This document shows positions 46,043 to 54,904 of a DNA stretch of 64,000 nucleotides, in pieces. The translations under genes and the position numbers were made by a program. The stretch comes from Pseudoxanthomonas sp. Root65 (lineage in GTDB: Bacteria > Pseudomonadota > Gammaproteobacteria > Xanthomonadales > Xanthomonadaceae): positions 398,017 through 462,016 of the forward strand of contig NZ_LMHA01000001.1 in the NCBI RefSeq assembly GCF_001427635.1, read 5' to 3'. Position 1 is the first letter of the stretch. The number at the start of each line of letters is the position of its first letter. Under the pieces are notes generated by a model. The model did no database searches and had not been told where the DNA came from. It saw only the letters and a program-made list of their open reading frames with translations.

Positions 46043-47410
46043 TCAGGCCTTGGCGGCGGCCGGCGGCGTAGCGGCGACGGCCCGCTCGGACGGCAGCTTC
46101 GATTCCTCGCGCAGCAATCGCCACGCACTGAAGGTCATGGCGCTGGCGACCAGCAGGCCGGCACCGAACACCACGTTCGACCCGAAGGCGGACAGCAGCT
46201 TGTGCAGCCAGACGAAGCTGAGGTCGCCGCCGCGGTAGATCACGGTGTCGATGGCGGCGCCGGCCTTGTAGCGCCATTCGCGGCCCACGCGCGTGTAGAT
46301 GGTCTCGCGCGCCGGCTTGGCCAGCGAGAACTCGCTGGCGCGGGTGACCACCTGCACGATGGCGACCATCATCGGCAGCGGCGACGCGGAAAGGATCGAG
46401 AACCCGAGGATGATCGCGCCGCCCGGGATCAGCAGCGCCGGCGCGATGCCGAAGCGGGACAGCAGCGTGCGGGTGAGCAGCAGTTGCACCACCAGCGTCA
46501 GCGAGTTGACCGCCAGGTCCAGCGTGGCGAAATAGTCGGCGCGGGCCTCGGCCGAGGTGAACATGGTGCGCGCGATGGCATTCTGTTCGTTGTAGAGCAG
46601 CGTGCCCACGCCGACCCCCATCACCACCATGACGGCGAGCCAGCGCAGCAGCGGCTCGCGCACGATCAGCTTCAGTCCCGCCAGCACCTCGCCCCCCATC
46701 GGGATCTCGCCACTGGCCTGGCGCCGCTCGGCCTCGCGTGCCACGGCCCAGGTCCGCAGCCTGAAGATGCACAGCACGCAGACCGAGAACAGGAACGCCG
46801 ACACCAGCATCATGTTGGGGATGCCCACGCGCACGACCAGCGCCTTGGTCAGCGCCGGGCCGAGGAACGCGCCCATCGTGCCGGCCGCGCCGATGTAGCC
46901 GTAGTACTTGCGCGCTTCGACATTGGTGAACACATCGGCCATGAAGCTCCAGAACACGGCCACCGCGAACAGGTTGAACACCGTGATCCACAGGATGAAG
47001 GCCAGTCCGCGGCCGGCGATGCCGCTGTCGAACATGGCGTAGAACACCAGCAGCGTGGCGATGAAGAAGCCGTAGATCACCGGCAGGAAGACCCGGCGCG
47101 GGAAGCGGCTCACCAGCCAGCCGTACACCGGCTGCAGCACCAGCATGATCAGGAACACGGCGCTGAAGATGAACTGCAGCGTGAACTCGCCCAGCGCGAT
47201 GCCGCGGCCGGCGAAGAACGCGATCAGCGCAGGAGGAAACACCGCTTCGATGTCGCTGGACGCCGCCATCGCCTCGCGTACCGGCCGCAGCACGTAGTAG
47301 CCGCTGAGCAGGCAGAAGAAGTAGACGAAGGCCCACAGCAGCGGCGGCGACTCCGAGACCGCCGCGCGGAATCGGCCGAACCGGGAGATCGCTGGGGGAG
47401 ACGGGTCCAT
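46043..47410 (-). CDS. MFS / NTP-NDP exchange-like transporter
   Basis: A 455-residue inner-membrane protein with about 12 helices. FCLLSGYYVLRPVREAMAA near the N-terminus and FWSFMADVFTNVEARKYYGYIGAAGTMGAFLGPALTK are motifs of the ADP/ATP-carrier-like (Tlc) branch of the major facilitators. Here the protein belongs to the free-living bacterial subset, for which nucleotide exchange has not been shown. The substrate is therefore open. It is probably co-transcribed with the DUF1304 gene. Confidence 0.8.
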   Translation of the reverse strand: MDPSPPAISRFGRFRAAVSESPPLLWAFVYFFCLLSGYYVLRPVREAMAASSDIEAVFPPALIAFFAGRGIALGEFTLQFIFSAVFLIMLVLQPVYGWLVSRFPRRVFLPVIYGFFIATLLVFYAMFDSGIAGRGLAFILWITVFNLFAVAVFWSFMADVFTNVEARKYYGYIGAAGTMGAFLGPALTKALVVRVGIPNMMLVSAFLFSVCVLCIFRLRTWAVAREAERRQASGEIPMGGEVLAGLKLIVREPLLRWLAVMVVMGVGVGTLLYNEQNAIARTMFTSAEARADYFATLDLAVNSLTLVVQLLLTRTLLSRFGIAPALLIPGGAIILGFSILSASPLPMMVAIVQVVTRASEFSLAKPARETIYTRVGREWRYKAGAAIDTVIYRGGDLSFVWLHKLLSAFGSNVVFGAGLLVASAMTFSAWRLLREESKLPSERAVAATPPAAAKA

Positions 47411-47624
47411 GGGGCGCGGCCTGCGATCGCATCATCGGGACGCGGGCACCGCCCGCCTGTGGCGCGCAAGGTATCCGATGCACTGCAACATCGCCAGCGT
47501 TTCATGCTCGCCCGGCGACCGGAAACGCATGCAGGCCCTCTCTCCCGCCCGCCGCTGCAATGGCCCGAGCATTTGCTCTATCCCCCGCCGCTAGGTTCGG
47601 CCGGACTTCGCTACAGGGCAGCAT

Positions 47625-49274
47625 GTGTACGACTACATCATCGTGGGCGCCGGCTCCGCCGGCTGCGTCCTGGCCCACCGCCTGAGCGAAGACCCCGCGT
47701 GCCGCGTGCTGCTGCTCGAAGCCGGCCCGCGCGACTGGCATCCCTTCATCCACATGCCCGCCGGGCTGGCCAAGCTGGTCGGCCAGAAAGGCGTGAACTG
47801 GAACTACGACACCGCGCCCGAGCCGCACCTCGACAACCGCCGCCTCTGGTGGCCGCGCGGCAAGGTGCTGGGCGGTTCCAGTTCGATCAACGCGATGTGC
47901 TACATCCGCGGCGTGCCGCAGGACTACGACGACTGGGCCCATGCCGGTGCCGACGGCTGGGACTGGGCCAGCGCGCTGCCGTACTTCCGCCGCTCCGAAC
48001 GCAACGCGCGTGGCGCCGATGCGCTGCATGGCGGCGACGGTCCCCTGCATGTCGCCGACCTGCGCTACACCAATCCGCTGTCGGCCGCCTTCATCGAGGC
48101 CGGCGTGCAGGCTGGGTTCGCCCGCAACGACGACTTCAACGGCGCCGAGCAGGCCGGCTTCGGCCTCTATCAGGTCACCCAGAAGGACGGCGCCCGCTGT
48201 TCGTCGGCGGTCGCCTACCTCGACCCCGCGCGCGATCGCCAGAACCTGGACATCGTCACCGGCGCACTGGCTCGCCGCATCCTGCTGGAGAAGGGACGTG
48301 CGGTCGGCGTGGCCTACGCCCGCGGCGGCCACGAGGTCGTCGCACGCTGCGACAACGAGGTGCTGCTGAGTGGCGGCGCGATCAATTCGCCGCAACTGCT
48401 GATGCTGTCCGGCATCGGCCCGGCGGCGCATCTGGAGGACACCGGCATCACCGTACGCCATGCGTTGCCGGGCGTCGGCCGCAACCTGCAGGACCACCTC
48501 GACATCTGCACCCTGCAGCACAGCACCCAGCGCATCACCTACGACCGCACCAGCGAACTCCGGACCGCGTTCGACTACTTCCTGCGCGGCCACCGTGGCC
48601 CGGGCAGCAGCAACATCGCCGAAGCCGGGGCCTTCGTCCGCTCCCCGCTGGCGCCGGACGAGCGCCCCGACATCCAGATGCATTTCGTGCCGGCCATGCT
48701 GGACGACCACGGCCGCAACCGGCTGGCCGGCGACGGCTACACCGCGCATGCGTGCTTCCTGCGCCCGCACAGTCGTGGCCGCATCCTGCTGGCCAGCGCC
48801 GATCCGCGTACCGACGCGCGCATCGAGGCGAACTACCTGAGCGATCCGGAAGGATTCGACCTGAAGATGATGGTGGAGTGCGCCAAGCTGTCGCGCGAAC
48901 TGTTCGCCCAGCCGGCCTTCGATGCGTACCGTGGCGCACCGATCCATCCCGCGCGCAACGACCTCTCGGATGCCGAGCTGGTCGCCTTCATCCGCGCCAA
49001 GGCGGAGACCGTGTACCACCCCGTCGGCACCTGCCGCATCGGCGACGACGAGGACGAGGACGCGGTGGTCGATCCGCAGTTGCGCGTGCGCGGTATCGAG
49101 GGACTGCGCGTGATCGATGCATCGGTGATGCCTTCGCTGATCGGCGGCAACACCAACGCCCCCACCATCATGATCGCCGAGCGGGCATCGGACCTGATCC
49201 GCGGCATCCCGCCACTGGCCGGCGGCCAGCTTCAGGTGACGCCCAAGGCCCCCGCGCTCGTCTGCTCGGACTGA
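47625..49274 (+). CDS. GMC-family FAD oxidoreductase (choline/alcohol dehydrogenase-like)
   Basis: A 549-residue flavoenzyme with a GTG start (GTGTACGAC). The FAD-binding motif GAGSAG is at residues 8-13; GMC signatures KVLGGSSSINAMCYIRG and SGGAINSPQLLMLSGIGPA are intact. The C-terminal active-site region has YHPVGTCRIG and GGNTNAPTIMIAERASDLI with the expected His and Asn. The alcohol substrate is unknown; it lacks nearby betaine genes, so choline is only one option. It stands as a single transcription unit. Confidence 0.92.
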   Translation: MYDYIIVGAGSAGCVLAHRLSEDPACRVLLLEAGPRDWHPFIHMPAGLAKLVGQKGVNWNYDTAPEPHLDNRRLWWPRGKVLGGSSSINAMCYIRGVPQDYDDWAHAGADGWDWASALPYFRRSERNARGADALHGGDGPLHVADLRYTNPLSAAFIEAGVQAGFARNDDFNGAEQAGFGLYQVTQKDGARCSSAVAYLDPARDRQNLDIVTGALARRILLEKGRAVGVAYARGGHEVVARCDNEVLLSGGAINSPQLLMLSGIGPAAHLEDTGITVRHALPGVGRNLQDHLDICTLQHSTQRITYDRTSELRTAFDYFLRGHRGPGSSNIAEAGAFVRSPLAPDERPDIQMHFVPAMLDDHGRNRLAGDGYTAHACFLRPHSRGRILLASADPRTDARIEANYLSDPEGFDLKMMVECAKLSRELFAQPAFDAYRGAPIHPARNDLSDAELVAFIRAKAETVYHPVGTCRIGDDEDEDAVVDPQLRVRGIEGLRVIDASVMPSLIGGNTNAPTIMIAERASDLIRGIPPLAGGQLQVTPKAPALVCSD

Positions 49275-49321
49275 TCCGCGCGACGCGTCGCTCGATCGCC
49301 TGCCTTCTCGAGGGCGAAGGC

Positions 49322-49368
49322 GATTCTCCTGCGTATTCAGCTGACGCGGAGAATCCAGCTGAATACGC
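49322..49368. repeat. Interleaved inverted repeats in a 378-base gene-free gap
   Basis: GATTCTCC (49322-49329) pairs with GGAGAATC (49348-49355), while GCGTATTCAGCT (49331-49342) pairs with AGCTGAATACGC (49357-49368). The two pairs are perfect and overlap in the order a, b, a', b', so only one hairpin can form at a time. The remaining gap (49275-49652) otherwise shows only the promoter at 49587 and a small palindrome near 49453 (CACGCATGC/GCATGCGT). Confidence 0.75.
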
Positions 49369-49586
49369 GCCCACCATGTCGAATAGCGTCACTGCGCGCA
49401 CGTCCGCGCCTGAATGACGCAGGGATCGGCGCGGAAGTTGCATGTCCTCCTGCACGCATGCCTGCATGAACGCATGCGTCGCGCTCATCGAGCGTCGATC
49501 CGTGGGCAAGCCCCGCAAACTGGGACGCCCGCCACATCTGCCATCAGCAGCAGGATGAACAACATGGACATTGAACTTCTCGTTGT

Positions 49587-49616
49587 TTGTGCAATCGAAA
49601 AAAGCGGCGTTATGAT
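49587..49616 (+). promoter_or_regulatory. Promoter of the serine hydrolase gene
   Basis: TTGTGC (49587-49592), 18 bases, TATGAT (49611-49616), 37 bases before the ATG. The surrounding sequence is AT-richer than the genome. Confidence 0.5.
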
Positions 49617-49652
49617 CCTTGACAGCCCCCGCTCACGCAGGCGTCACGCACG

Positions 49653-51080
49653 ATGAAACACAAGACAAGCCGGCGATCGCTGGACATCTTCCGGATCGGT
49701 CTGGTCGGGCTGATGCTTCCGTTGACGCTGTCGTCCACGGCGCAGACGCCGCTGCGCTGGACGTCCTCCCCGTCAGGCTCCGAGGCGACCGCGACTTCGG
49801 GCAGTGGAGCGGCCAGTATGGCGCCGCGCGTCTCGCCGACGCAGCCGCAGCCGTACCGCACCTCGCTTCCGGGACAGAACATCCAGCCGCTCGCGGCCGG
49901 TTTCGACGTGCGCGCGTTCGAGACCATGGCCGAGCACCTGACCGTCGGCCAGCGCGTGCCCGGCCTGGCCATGGCCATCGTCCACAACGGCAGGGTGCTC
50001 AGCGCGCGCGGCTACGGCGTCACCGACGTCGTCAATCCGCAGCCCGTCGATTCGCACACCGTGTTCCGGCTGGCCTCGCTGTCGAAGGCGTTCGCCAGCA
50101 CGCTGGCCGGCCTGATGGTGCAGGACGGCTCGCTGCGCTGGGACAGCAAGGTCAACCAGTTCGTGCCCGGCTTCCAGCTGCGCGACCCCAATGCGACCTC
50201 GCACGTGACCGTCGCCGATGTGCTGAGCCACAGTGTCGGCCTGCAGGCGCACAACGCCTTCGACCGCGACATCGAGGCGAACGCCGAGTACTACGACGTC
50301 GCCCGCAAGCTCGCCTACGCGCCGCTGAAGTGCGCGCCCGGCGATTGCTACGCGTACCAGAACGTGGCCTTCAGCCTGATCGGCGACGTGGTGTTCGCCG
50401 CGTCCGGCACGTTCTACGATCAGGCGGTGGATCGCCGCATCTTCAAGCCGCTGGGCATGAACGACGCGAGCATGGGCCTGGCAGGCATCGAGGGCAGCAC
50501 GCGCTGGGCACGTCCGCACGTGCGCAGCCGCAACGGCTGGGTGTCGCTGACGCCCAAACCGACCTACTACCGCCTGCCGCCTGCCGCCGGCGTCAACGCC
50601 AGCGCCAGCGACCTGGCGCAATGGCTGATCGCCCAGACCGGCCATCGCCCCGACGTGCTGCCCGCGCCGCTGCTGGCCACCCTGCATTCGCCGGTGGTGA
50701 ACACGCCGGGCGAGATGCGCGGCGGCTGGCGTCGCGAACGCATCCACTCGGCCAGCTACGCGCTGGGCTGGCGCGTGTTCGACTACGCGGGCCAACAGGT
50801 GGTGTTCCATGCCGGCGCGGTGCAGGGTTATCGCGGCCTGGTCGCGCTGGTGCCCGGCCAGGACTTCGGCGTGGCGCTGGTCTGGAACAGCGACAGCTCG
50901 CTGCCGTCCGGACTGCTGCCGACGATCCTCGATCGCGCGATGGGCCTGCCGGGCCAGCCATGGGTCGAGACGCCCGCCGATTACGACCTGCTGCTGGCCG
51001 AGTCGCCGGATGGCACGCCCGCCACCGACAGGAAGGACAGCGGCACGTCCTCGCAGCGCGCTACCGCATCGCCGCGCTGA
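49653..51080 (+). CDS. Beta-lactamase-fold serine hydrolase (class C-like)
   Basis: A 475-residue exported enzyme with a signal peptide and a proline/serine-rich linker up to about residue 80. Active-site motifs are S142-L-S-K145 (SxxK), Y235-Q-N237 (YxN) and HAG in VVFHAGAVQGYRGL (HxG, replacing KTG). This set belongs to the penicillin-binding-protein/beta-lactamase superfamily (class C and esterase branch). It could be an esterase, a D-peptidase or a lactamase; resistance cannot be claimed from the sequence. The C-terminal 40 residues are low-complexity. Confidence 0.87.
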   Translation: MKHKTSRRSLDIFRIGLVGLMLPLTLSSTAQTPLRWTSSPSGSEATATSGSGAASMAPRVSPTQPQPYRTSLPGQNIQPLAAGFDVRAFETMAEHLTVGQRVPGLAMAIVHNGRVLSARGYGVTDVVNPQPVDSHTVFRLASLSKAFASTLAGLMVQDGSLRWDSKVNQFVPGFQLRDPNATSHVTVADVLSHSVGLQAHNAFDRDIEANAEYYDVARKLAYAPLKCAPGDCYAYQNVAFSLIGDVVFAASGTFYDQAVDRRIFKPLGMNDASMGLAGIEGSTRWARPHVRSRNGWVSLTPKPTYYRLPPAAGVNASASDLAQWLIAQTGHRPDVLPAPLLATLHSPVVNTPGEMRGGWRRERIHSASYALGWRVFDYAGQQVVFHAGAVQGYRGLVALVPGQDFGVALVWNSDSSLPSGLLPTILDRAMGLPGQPWVETPADYDLLLAESPDGTPATDRKDSGTSSQRATASPR

Positions 51081-51087
51081 CGACGTC

Positions 51088-51108
51088 GCGGCGGCGCACG
51101 GCCGCCGC
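51088..51108. terminator. GC-rich hairpin between convergent genes
   Basis: GCGGCGGC and the complementary GCCGCCGC pair around GCACG, in the 33-base gap between the serine hydrolase and SRPBCC stops. No poly-T run is present. Confidence 0.35.
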
Positions 51109-51113
51109 CTTCG

Positions 51114-51650
51114 TCAGGAACGCGGGTCTGCTTCCAGCATGGCCTTGAGTCTGGCCAGACCCTTCTCGTAGTCCGCGCCGATCATGCGGTCGAACACCAG
51201 GCCCAGCCAGCGCTTGAACGGGTTTAACCCGTGCGCGCTGTCGAACGCCCACGTCACCCGCGTGCCCTGGCCTTCCGGCGCCAGCAGGTAGCTCGCCTGC
51301 GCCTGGCTGCCGTCGAAGTCCAGCGCCACCACGATCCGACGGTGCGGCTCGCTGGCGGTGATTTCCTGGCTGCCACTGCCGACTGCACGATTGCCCACCC
51401 AGCGCATGCGCGCGCCCGCGCCACGAGCAGGTCCCTCGAAGGTGTATTTCGCCTGGGGATCGTACTCGGCCCATGGCGACCATGCCGCGAAGCGCTCGAA
51501 CGAATCGAGCGTGGCGAAGACCTGGGACGGACTGCGGTCGATGACCACGCTGCGCTCGATATGGGTCGTCGACGGCAGCAGCAGGCCGCCCGCCACGAAG
51601 ACCAGTCCCAGCACGACGATGGCCGCCAGCACCCACCTGATGAACTTCAT
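51114..51650 (-). CDS. SRPBCC-fold (polyketide cyclase-like) membrane-anchored protein
   Basis: A 178-residue protein. One N-terminal helix (FIRWVLAAIVVLGLVFVAGGLLL) is followed by a START-like domain: IERSVVIDRSPSQVFATLDSFERFAAWSPWAEYDP, YTFEGPARGAGARMRWVGN and TRVTWAFDSAHGLNPFKRWLGL. The SRPBCC cavity binds a hydrophobic ligand of unknown nature. The ATG at 51650 is preferred because a GAGG site precedes it and MPRRRR would be an odd extension. Orientation is minus, upstream of nothing related. Confidence 0.85.
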   Translation of the reverse strand: MKFIRWVLAAIVVLGLVFVAGGLLLPSTTHIERSVVIDRSPSQVFATLDSFERFAAWSPWAEYDPQAKYTFEGPARGAGARMRWVGNRAVGSGSQEITASEPHRRIVVALDFDGSQAQASYLLAPEGQGTRVTWAFDSAHGLNPFKRWLGLVFDRMIGADYEKGLARLKAMLEADPRS

Positions 51651-51699
51651 GCGCCGCCTCCTCGGCATCCGGGGAACGGCAGCCTAGCCGTTCGCCCAT

Positions 51700-51736
51700 A
51701 AAAAAACTCTCCCCCCGCTGGGCACAGGGAGAGAGT
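51700..51736 (-). terminator. Rho-independent terminator of the histone-like gene
   Basis: On the minus strand ACTCTCTCCC pairs with GGGGAGAGT across a GC-rich loop and is followed by seven T residues (complement of 51700-51706). It lies 30 bases after the stop codon at 51766. Confidence 0.88.
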
Positions 51737-51765
51737 CCATGGTGTTACGGATAACCGGGGTGGGC

Positions 51766-52212
51766 TTAGATCAGCGGAGCCGGGGTGGCCGGCAGCGCGA
51801 CGGGGGCCGCTTTCTTCTTGGACTTCTTGGCAGGCTTCTTGGCGGCCTTCTTCGCGGCCTTCTTGGCCGGCTTCTTGGCTACTTTCTTGGCAGCCTTCTT
51901 CGCGGTCTTCTTGGCGGCCTTCTTGGCAACCTTCTTGGCCGGCTTCTTGGCTACTTTCTTGGCAGCCTTCTTGGTGGCCTTCTTCGCGGTCTTCTTGGCA
52001 GCCTTCTTCGCCGGCTTCTTGGCTACTTTCTTCGCAGCCTTCTTGGCGACCTTCTTCACTGCCTTCTTGGCCTTGGCGACCTTCTTGGCGACCTTCTTGG
52101 CAGCCTTCTTGACTGCCTTCTTCACGGTCTTCTTCGCAGCCGCCTTCTTGGTGGCCTTCTTGGCGGCCTTCTTGGCGGCCGGTTTCTTCTTCGCAGCTTT
52201 CTTCATTGCCAT
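51766..52212 (-). CDS. Histone H1-like Ala/Lys/Pro-rich DNA-binding protein
   Basis: A 148-residue protein made almost entirely of lysine, alanine, valine and proline in repeats such as KKAAKKVAKKPAKK, ending PVALPATPAPLI. It resembles the C-terminal tail of eukaryotic histone H1 and bacterial AlgP-like or HU-tail proteins, so it should coat or condense DNA through charge. The repeat number is likely to vary between strains. RBS GAGG precedes the ATG. The coding strand is strongly biased (AAG lysines), so the complement is full of CTTCTT repeats. Confidence 0.9.
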   Translation of the reverse strand: MAMKKAAKKKPAAKKAAKKATKKAAAKKTVKKAVKKAAKKVAKKVAKAKKAVKKVAKKAAKKVAKKPAKKAAKKTAKKATKKAAKKVAKKPAKKVAKKAAKKTAKKAAKKVAKKPAKKAAKKAAKKPAKKSKKKAAPVALPATPAPLI

Positions 52213-53159
52213 GTGATGGCTCCTCGTCAGTGAACTATGGATTTTTACGTCTGGCTACAGCACATCTGCCCGGAGGCAGGCCCAGCTGCAAGAAACGCCG
52301 CGGGAGTCGGACCCGTCGGCAGCCGTCGTCGCGACACGCGCGGCGATGCGGATTCCCCAGGGTGCCGGGCGTGCGAAACCCGGCTCCCTACAAATACGAA
52401 AACACCCGTGTCGCCAGGCGACACGGGTGCGAAGAAAAGGGGGTGGTGCGTTTTTCCGGGGGAAGCGAGTCCTGCGTCCACCGCGTTCCGGGTGCGGACG
52501 ATGGGCTGTGTTGTCTCTCGCGCCTTCGTGTTGATTCGACTCACTCGCTTCCGCAGCAAGCGCTGCTTGGGGCGAAACCTAATCACGGTTTTTCAAGGTG
52601 TCAACACCTTCGAGCAACTTTTTTTCCTTGGCCGTCATGCCGGGGCGGCATCGGAAAGCGGCGACAACGGCAGCGGCGCACGACGATCGACCGCGCCGGA
52701 TTTGCCGGACGGACATCGGCTTGAAAAAAAACATCGGTAAAACGCGCTTTTTTTTCTTCGCGGCATTGCGCGGACAGCACCGCCGCCACGACGGTGCGCG
52801 CACCGGCACCCTGCCGACGCGTGCGCCAACGGCTTGAACGCAGGCTAAAAAAAACTTTCCGGAAGGCCTTCCGATTTCGCGTCGCACAAGCCCGATTGCG
52901 CGGAAATGCGCAAAGATTTTTCCGTCCGTCGACGACGTTGTCGACGCGTCGACGGCCTCGCGCGACGATGCGAAGCGTCTTCGCGCGGCGCGGGCGATGC
53001 ACTCCCTACCACCTTCGTTCCGGTCGGCACCACCCGCCGCATGCTCGCCGTTCGTCGGTCGCCAACGCCGCGTGCGCCGGCATGCACATCGCGTTCCGCC
53101 TCGATGGCATCGCCGGGCGCCTCGCCTTCTTCGCCCCGCTCGCCGTCATCCCCACGGCG
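52213..53159. other. Gene-poor stretch with repeated A/T homopolymers
   Basis: No convincing gene was found between the histone-like gene and the gcvH terminator. Runs of 7-8 A or T stand out against the GC-rich background: 52619-52625 (T7), 52724-52731 (A8), 52748-52755 (T8), 52847-52854 (A8). Short hairpins lie beside some of them, for example AAGGTG/CACCTT (52595-52610) and CGGAAGGCCTTCCG (about 52859-52872), so small transcripts with intrinsic ends are possible. Short open frames on both strands have no recognisable similarity. The promoter of the histone-like gene must lie at the left end. Confidence 0.5.
52399..52429 (-). terminator. Strong hairpin, minus-strand terminator candidate
   Basis: CACCCGTGTCGCC (52403-52415) and GGCGACACGGGTG (52417-52429) are perfect complements. 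Read on the minus strand, the stem is followed by TTTTCGTATTTG. It would end a minus-strand transcript coming from the gene-poor stretch, before the histone-like promoter. Confidence 0.7.
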
Positions 53160-53214
53160 CAAAAAAAACGGGGAACCGGGACCGGGGAGGAACTCCGCCG
53201 TCACCGATTCCCCG
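53160..53214 (-). terminator. Rho-independent terminator of gcvT-gcvH
   Basis: On the minus strand GGGGAATCGG pairs with CCGGTTCCCC (10 base pairs, one G-T), followed by G and eight T residues (complement of 53161-53168). It begins about 24 bases after the gcvH stop. Confidence 0.85.
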
Positions 53215-53237
53215 CGAGGGGCTGCCCGTGGGCGACC

Positions 53238-53633
53238 TCAGTGGTCTTCGTCTTCGAGCAGCTCGGCGTAGTCGTCGGGCGACAGCAGTTCGTTGAGCTG
53301 GTCCAGCTCTTCGGCTTCGATCACGAAGATCCAACCTTCGCCGTAGGCATCCTCGTTGATGGTTTCCGGCTTGTCGGACAGCGCCGCATTGACCTCGACG
53401 ACCTTGCCGGTGACCGGGCTGTACACGTCCGACGCCGCCTTGACGGACTCCACCACGGCGCTGGCGTTGCCGGCTTCGATGCGGTCGCCGACGTTGGGCA
53501 GCTCGACGTAGACCAGGTCGCCGAGCAGACCCTGTGCGTGATCGGAAATGCCGACGGTGACGCGGCCGCCCGCTTCCAGGCGGGCCCACTCGTGGGACTT
53601 GAGGAACTTCAGATCGCCAGGAATCTCGCTCAT
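53238..53633 (-). CDS. gcvH: Glycine cleavage system H protein
   Basis: A 131-residue lipoyl carrier protein. The lipoyl-lysine is K65 in [17 protein letters not shown], and the domain ends with the usual helical tail ([33 protein letters not shown]). It shuttles the aminomethyl group between the P, T and L proteins in the cytoplasm. It lies 85 bases downstream of gcvT on the same strand; gcvP is not in the window. Its own terminator follows. Confidence 0.97.
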   Translation of the reverse strand: MSEIPGDLKFLKSHEWARLEAGGRVTVGISDHAQGLLGDLVYVELPNVGDRIEAGNASAVVESVKAASDVYSPVTGKVVEVNAALSDKPETINEDAYGEGWIFVIEAEELDQLNELLSPDDYAELLEDEDH

Positions 53634-53718
53634 AGGGGTGCTCCGGATCGCAGCGTGGCTCGGGAAGGGGAAGATAGTTTAGCGGAGGAATGCGCGGGGG
53701 AAAGTGACCGCACGCCGT

Positions 53719-54840
53719 TCACTCCAGCACGCCGGGCTGCGCCTGGCCCTCGCGCACGAACGGGAACTTCACCACGCGCACCGGCACCTCCTTGCCGCGG
53801 ATGTCCACGCGCACGTCGCCGCCGGCGCCCAGCGGGATGTCGCCGGCCGGCACGCGCGCGAACGCGATGGCCTTGCCGAGCGTCGGCGAGAAGGTGCCGG
53901 ACAGGATCTCGCCGTCGCCGTGGGCGGTGAGCACTTTCTGGCCGTGCCGGAGCACGCCCTTCTCGTCCATGACCAGGCCGATCATCTGCCGCGATGCGCC
54001 GGACGCCTTCTGCGCTTCCAGCGGGGCGCGACCGGTGAACGCGCGCCCCTCGTCCAGCGAGACCGTCCAGGCGAGCGCCGCTTCGTACGGCGACACCGTG
54101 TCGTCCATGTCCTGGCCATAGAGGTTCATGCCGGCTTCCAGGCGCAGCGTGTCGCGCGCGCCCAGGCCGGCCGGCTTGACGCCTGCCTCGATCAGCGCGT
54201 TCCAGAACGCCACGGCCTGCGCCTGCGGCAGCACGATCTCGTAGCCGTCCTCGCCGGTATAACCGGTGCGGGCGACGAACAACGGCACACCGTCGGTGCT
54301 GGTGGCGTCGGCCGCGGCGAAGCGGGTCAGCTTGCCGACCTTTGCGCGGTCTTCCTCGCGCAGCAGACCATGCACGCGCTCGCGCGCGGTCGGTCCCTGC
54401 ACGGCGACCATGGAGAAGTCGGGACGCTCGCTGACCTGCACGTCGAAGGAGGCCGCCTGCGCGCCGATCCACGCCAGGTCCTTCTCGCGGGTCGCGGCAT
54501 TCACCACCAGGCGGAAGAAGTCCTCGGCCAGGAAGTAGATGATCAGGTCATCGATCACCCCGCCCTGCTCGTTGAGCATGGCGGTGTACAGCGCCTTGCC
54601 CGGTTTCTGCAGCTTGTCCACCGAATTGGCGACCAGCTGGCGCAGGAACTCCCGCGTGCGCGGGCCGCGCAGGTCGACCACGGTCATGTGACTGACGTCG
54701 AACATGCCGGCGTCGCGGCGCACCTGGTGGTGTTCTTCGATCTGCGAGCCGTAGTGGATCGGCATGTCCCAGCCGCCGAAGTCGACCATCTTGGCGCCGA
54801 GCGCGCGATGGGTGTCGTTGAGGATGGTCTTCTGGGTCAT
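53719..54840 (-). CDS. gcvT: Aminomethyltransferase (glycine cleavage T protein)
   Basis: A 373-residue enzyme that transfers a methylene unit from the H protein to tetrahydrofolate and releases ammonia. Signatures are [65 protein letters not shown], and [15 protein letters not shown], with the C-terminal barrel ending [12 protein letters not shown]. The ATG at 54840 gives MTQKT, with GGAAG before it; a longer frame to 54861 is unlikely. No glycine riboswitch fits in the 64 bases upstream. Confidence 0.97.
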   Translation of the reverse strand: MTQKTILNDTHRALGAKMVDFGGWDMPIHYGSQIEEHHQVRRDAGMFDVSHMTVVDLRGPRTREFLRQLVANSVDKLQKPGKALYTAMLNEQGGVIDDLIIYFLAEDFFRLVVNAATREKDLAWIGAQAASFDVQVSERPDFSMVAVQGPTARERVHGLLREEDRAKVGKLTRFAAADATSTDGVPLFVARTGYTGEDGYEIVLPQAQAVAFWNALIEAGVKPAGLGARDTLRLEAGMNLYGQDMDDTVSPYEAALAWTVSLDEGRAFTGRAPLEAQKASGASRQMIGLVMDEKGVLRHGQKVLTAHGDGEILSGTFSPTLGKAIAFARVPAGDIPLGAGGDVRVDIRGKEVPVRVVKFPFVREGQAQPGVLE

Positions 54841-54904
54841 GGCGGCTTCCGGAACGGACAAAGAGGCGCATTATCCCAGAACGCACCAGCGCGGTGCGCC
54901 GCTA

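Noticed and set aside
49322..49368. H-type RNA pseudoknot
   Set aside because: The complementarities are interleaved, but the connecting loops are only one base on two sides, too short to span stems of 8 and 12 base pairs. Two alternative hairpins are more realistic.
49653..51080. A true beta-lactamase resistance gene
   Set aside because: The SxxK, YxN and HxG motifs define the whole class C-like serine hydrolase superfamily, which includes many esterases and peptidases. Nothing here points to antibiotic hydrolysis.
52579..52887. A small basic protein encoded on the minus strand in the gene-poor stretch
   Set aside because: The frame passes through A/T runs and has no family match and no convincing ribosome-binding site. 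A short start near its end (MTAKEKKLLEGVDTLKNRD) is possible but too short to support.
54841..54904. Glycine riboswitch before gcvT
   Set aside because: Only 64 bases separate gcvT from the next gene, and no glycine aptamer sequence is seen there.
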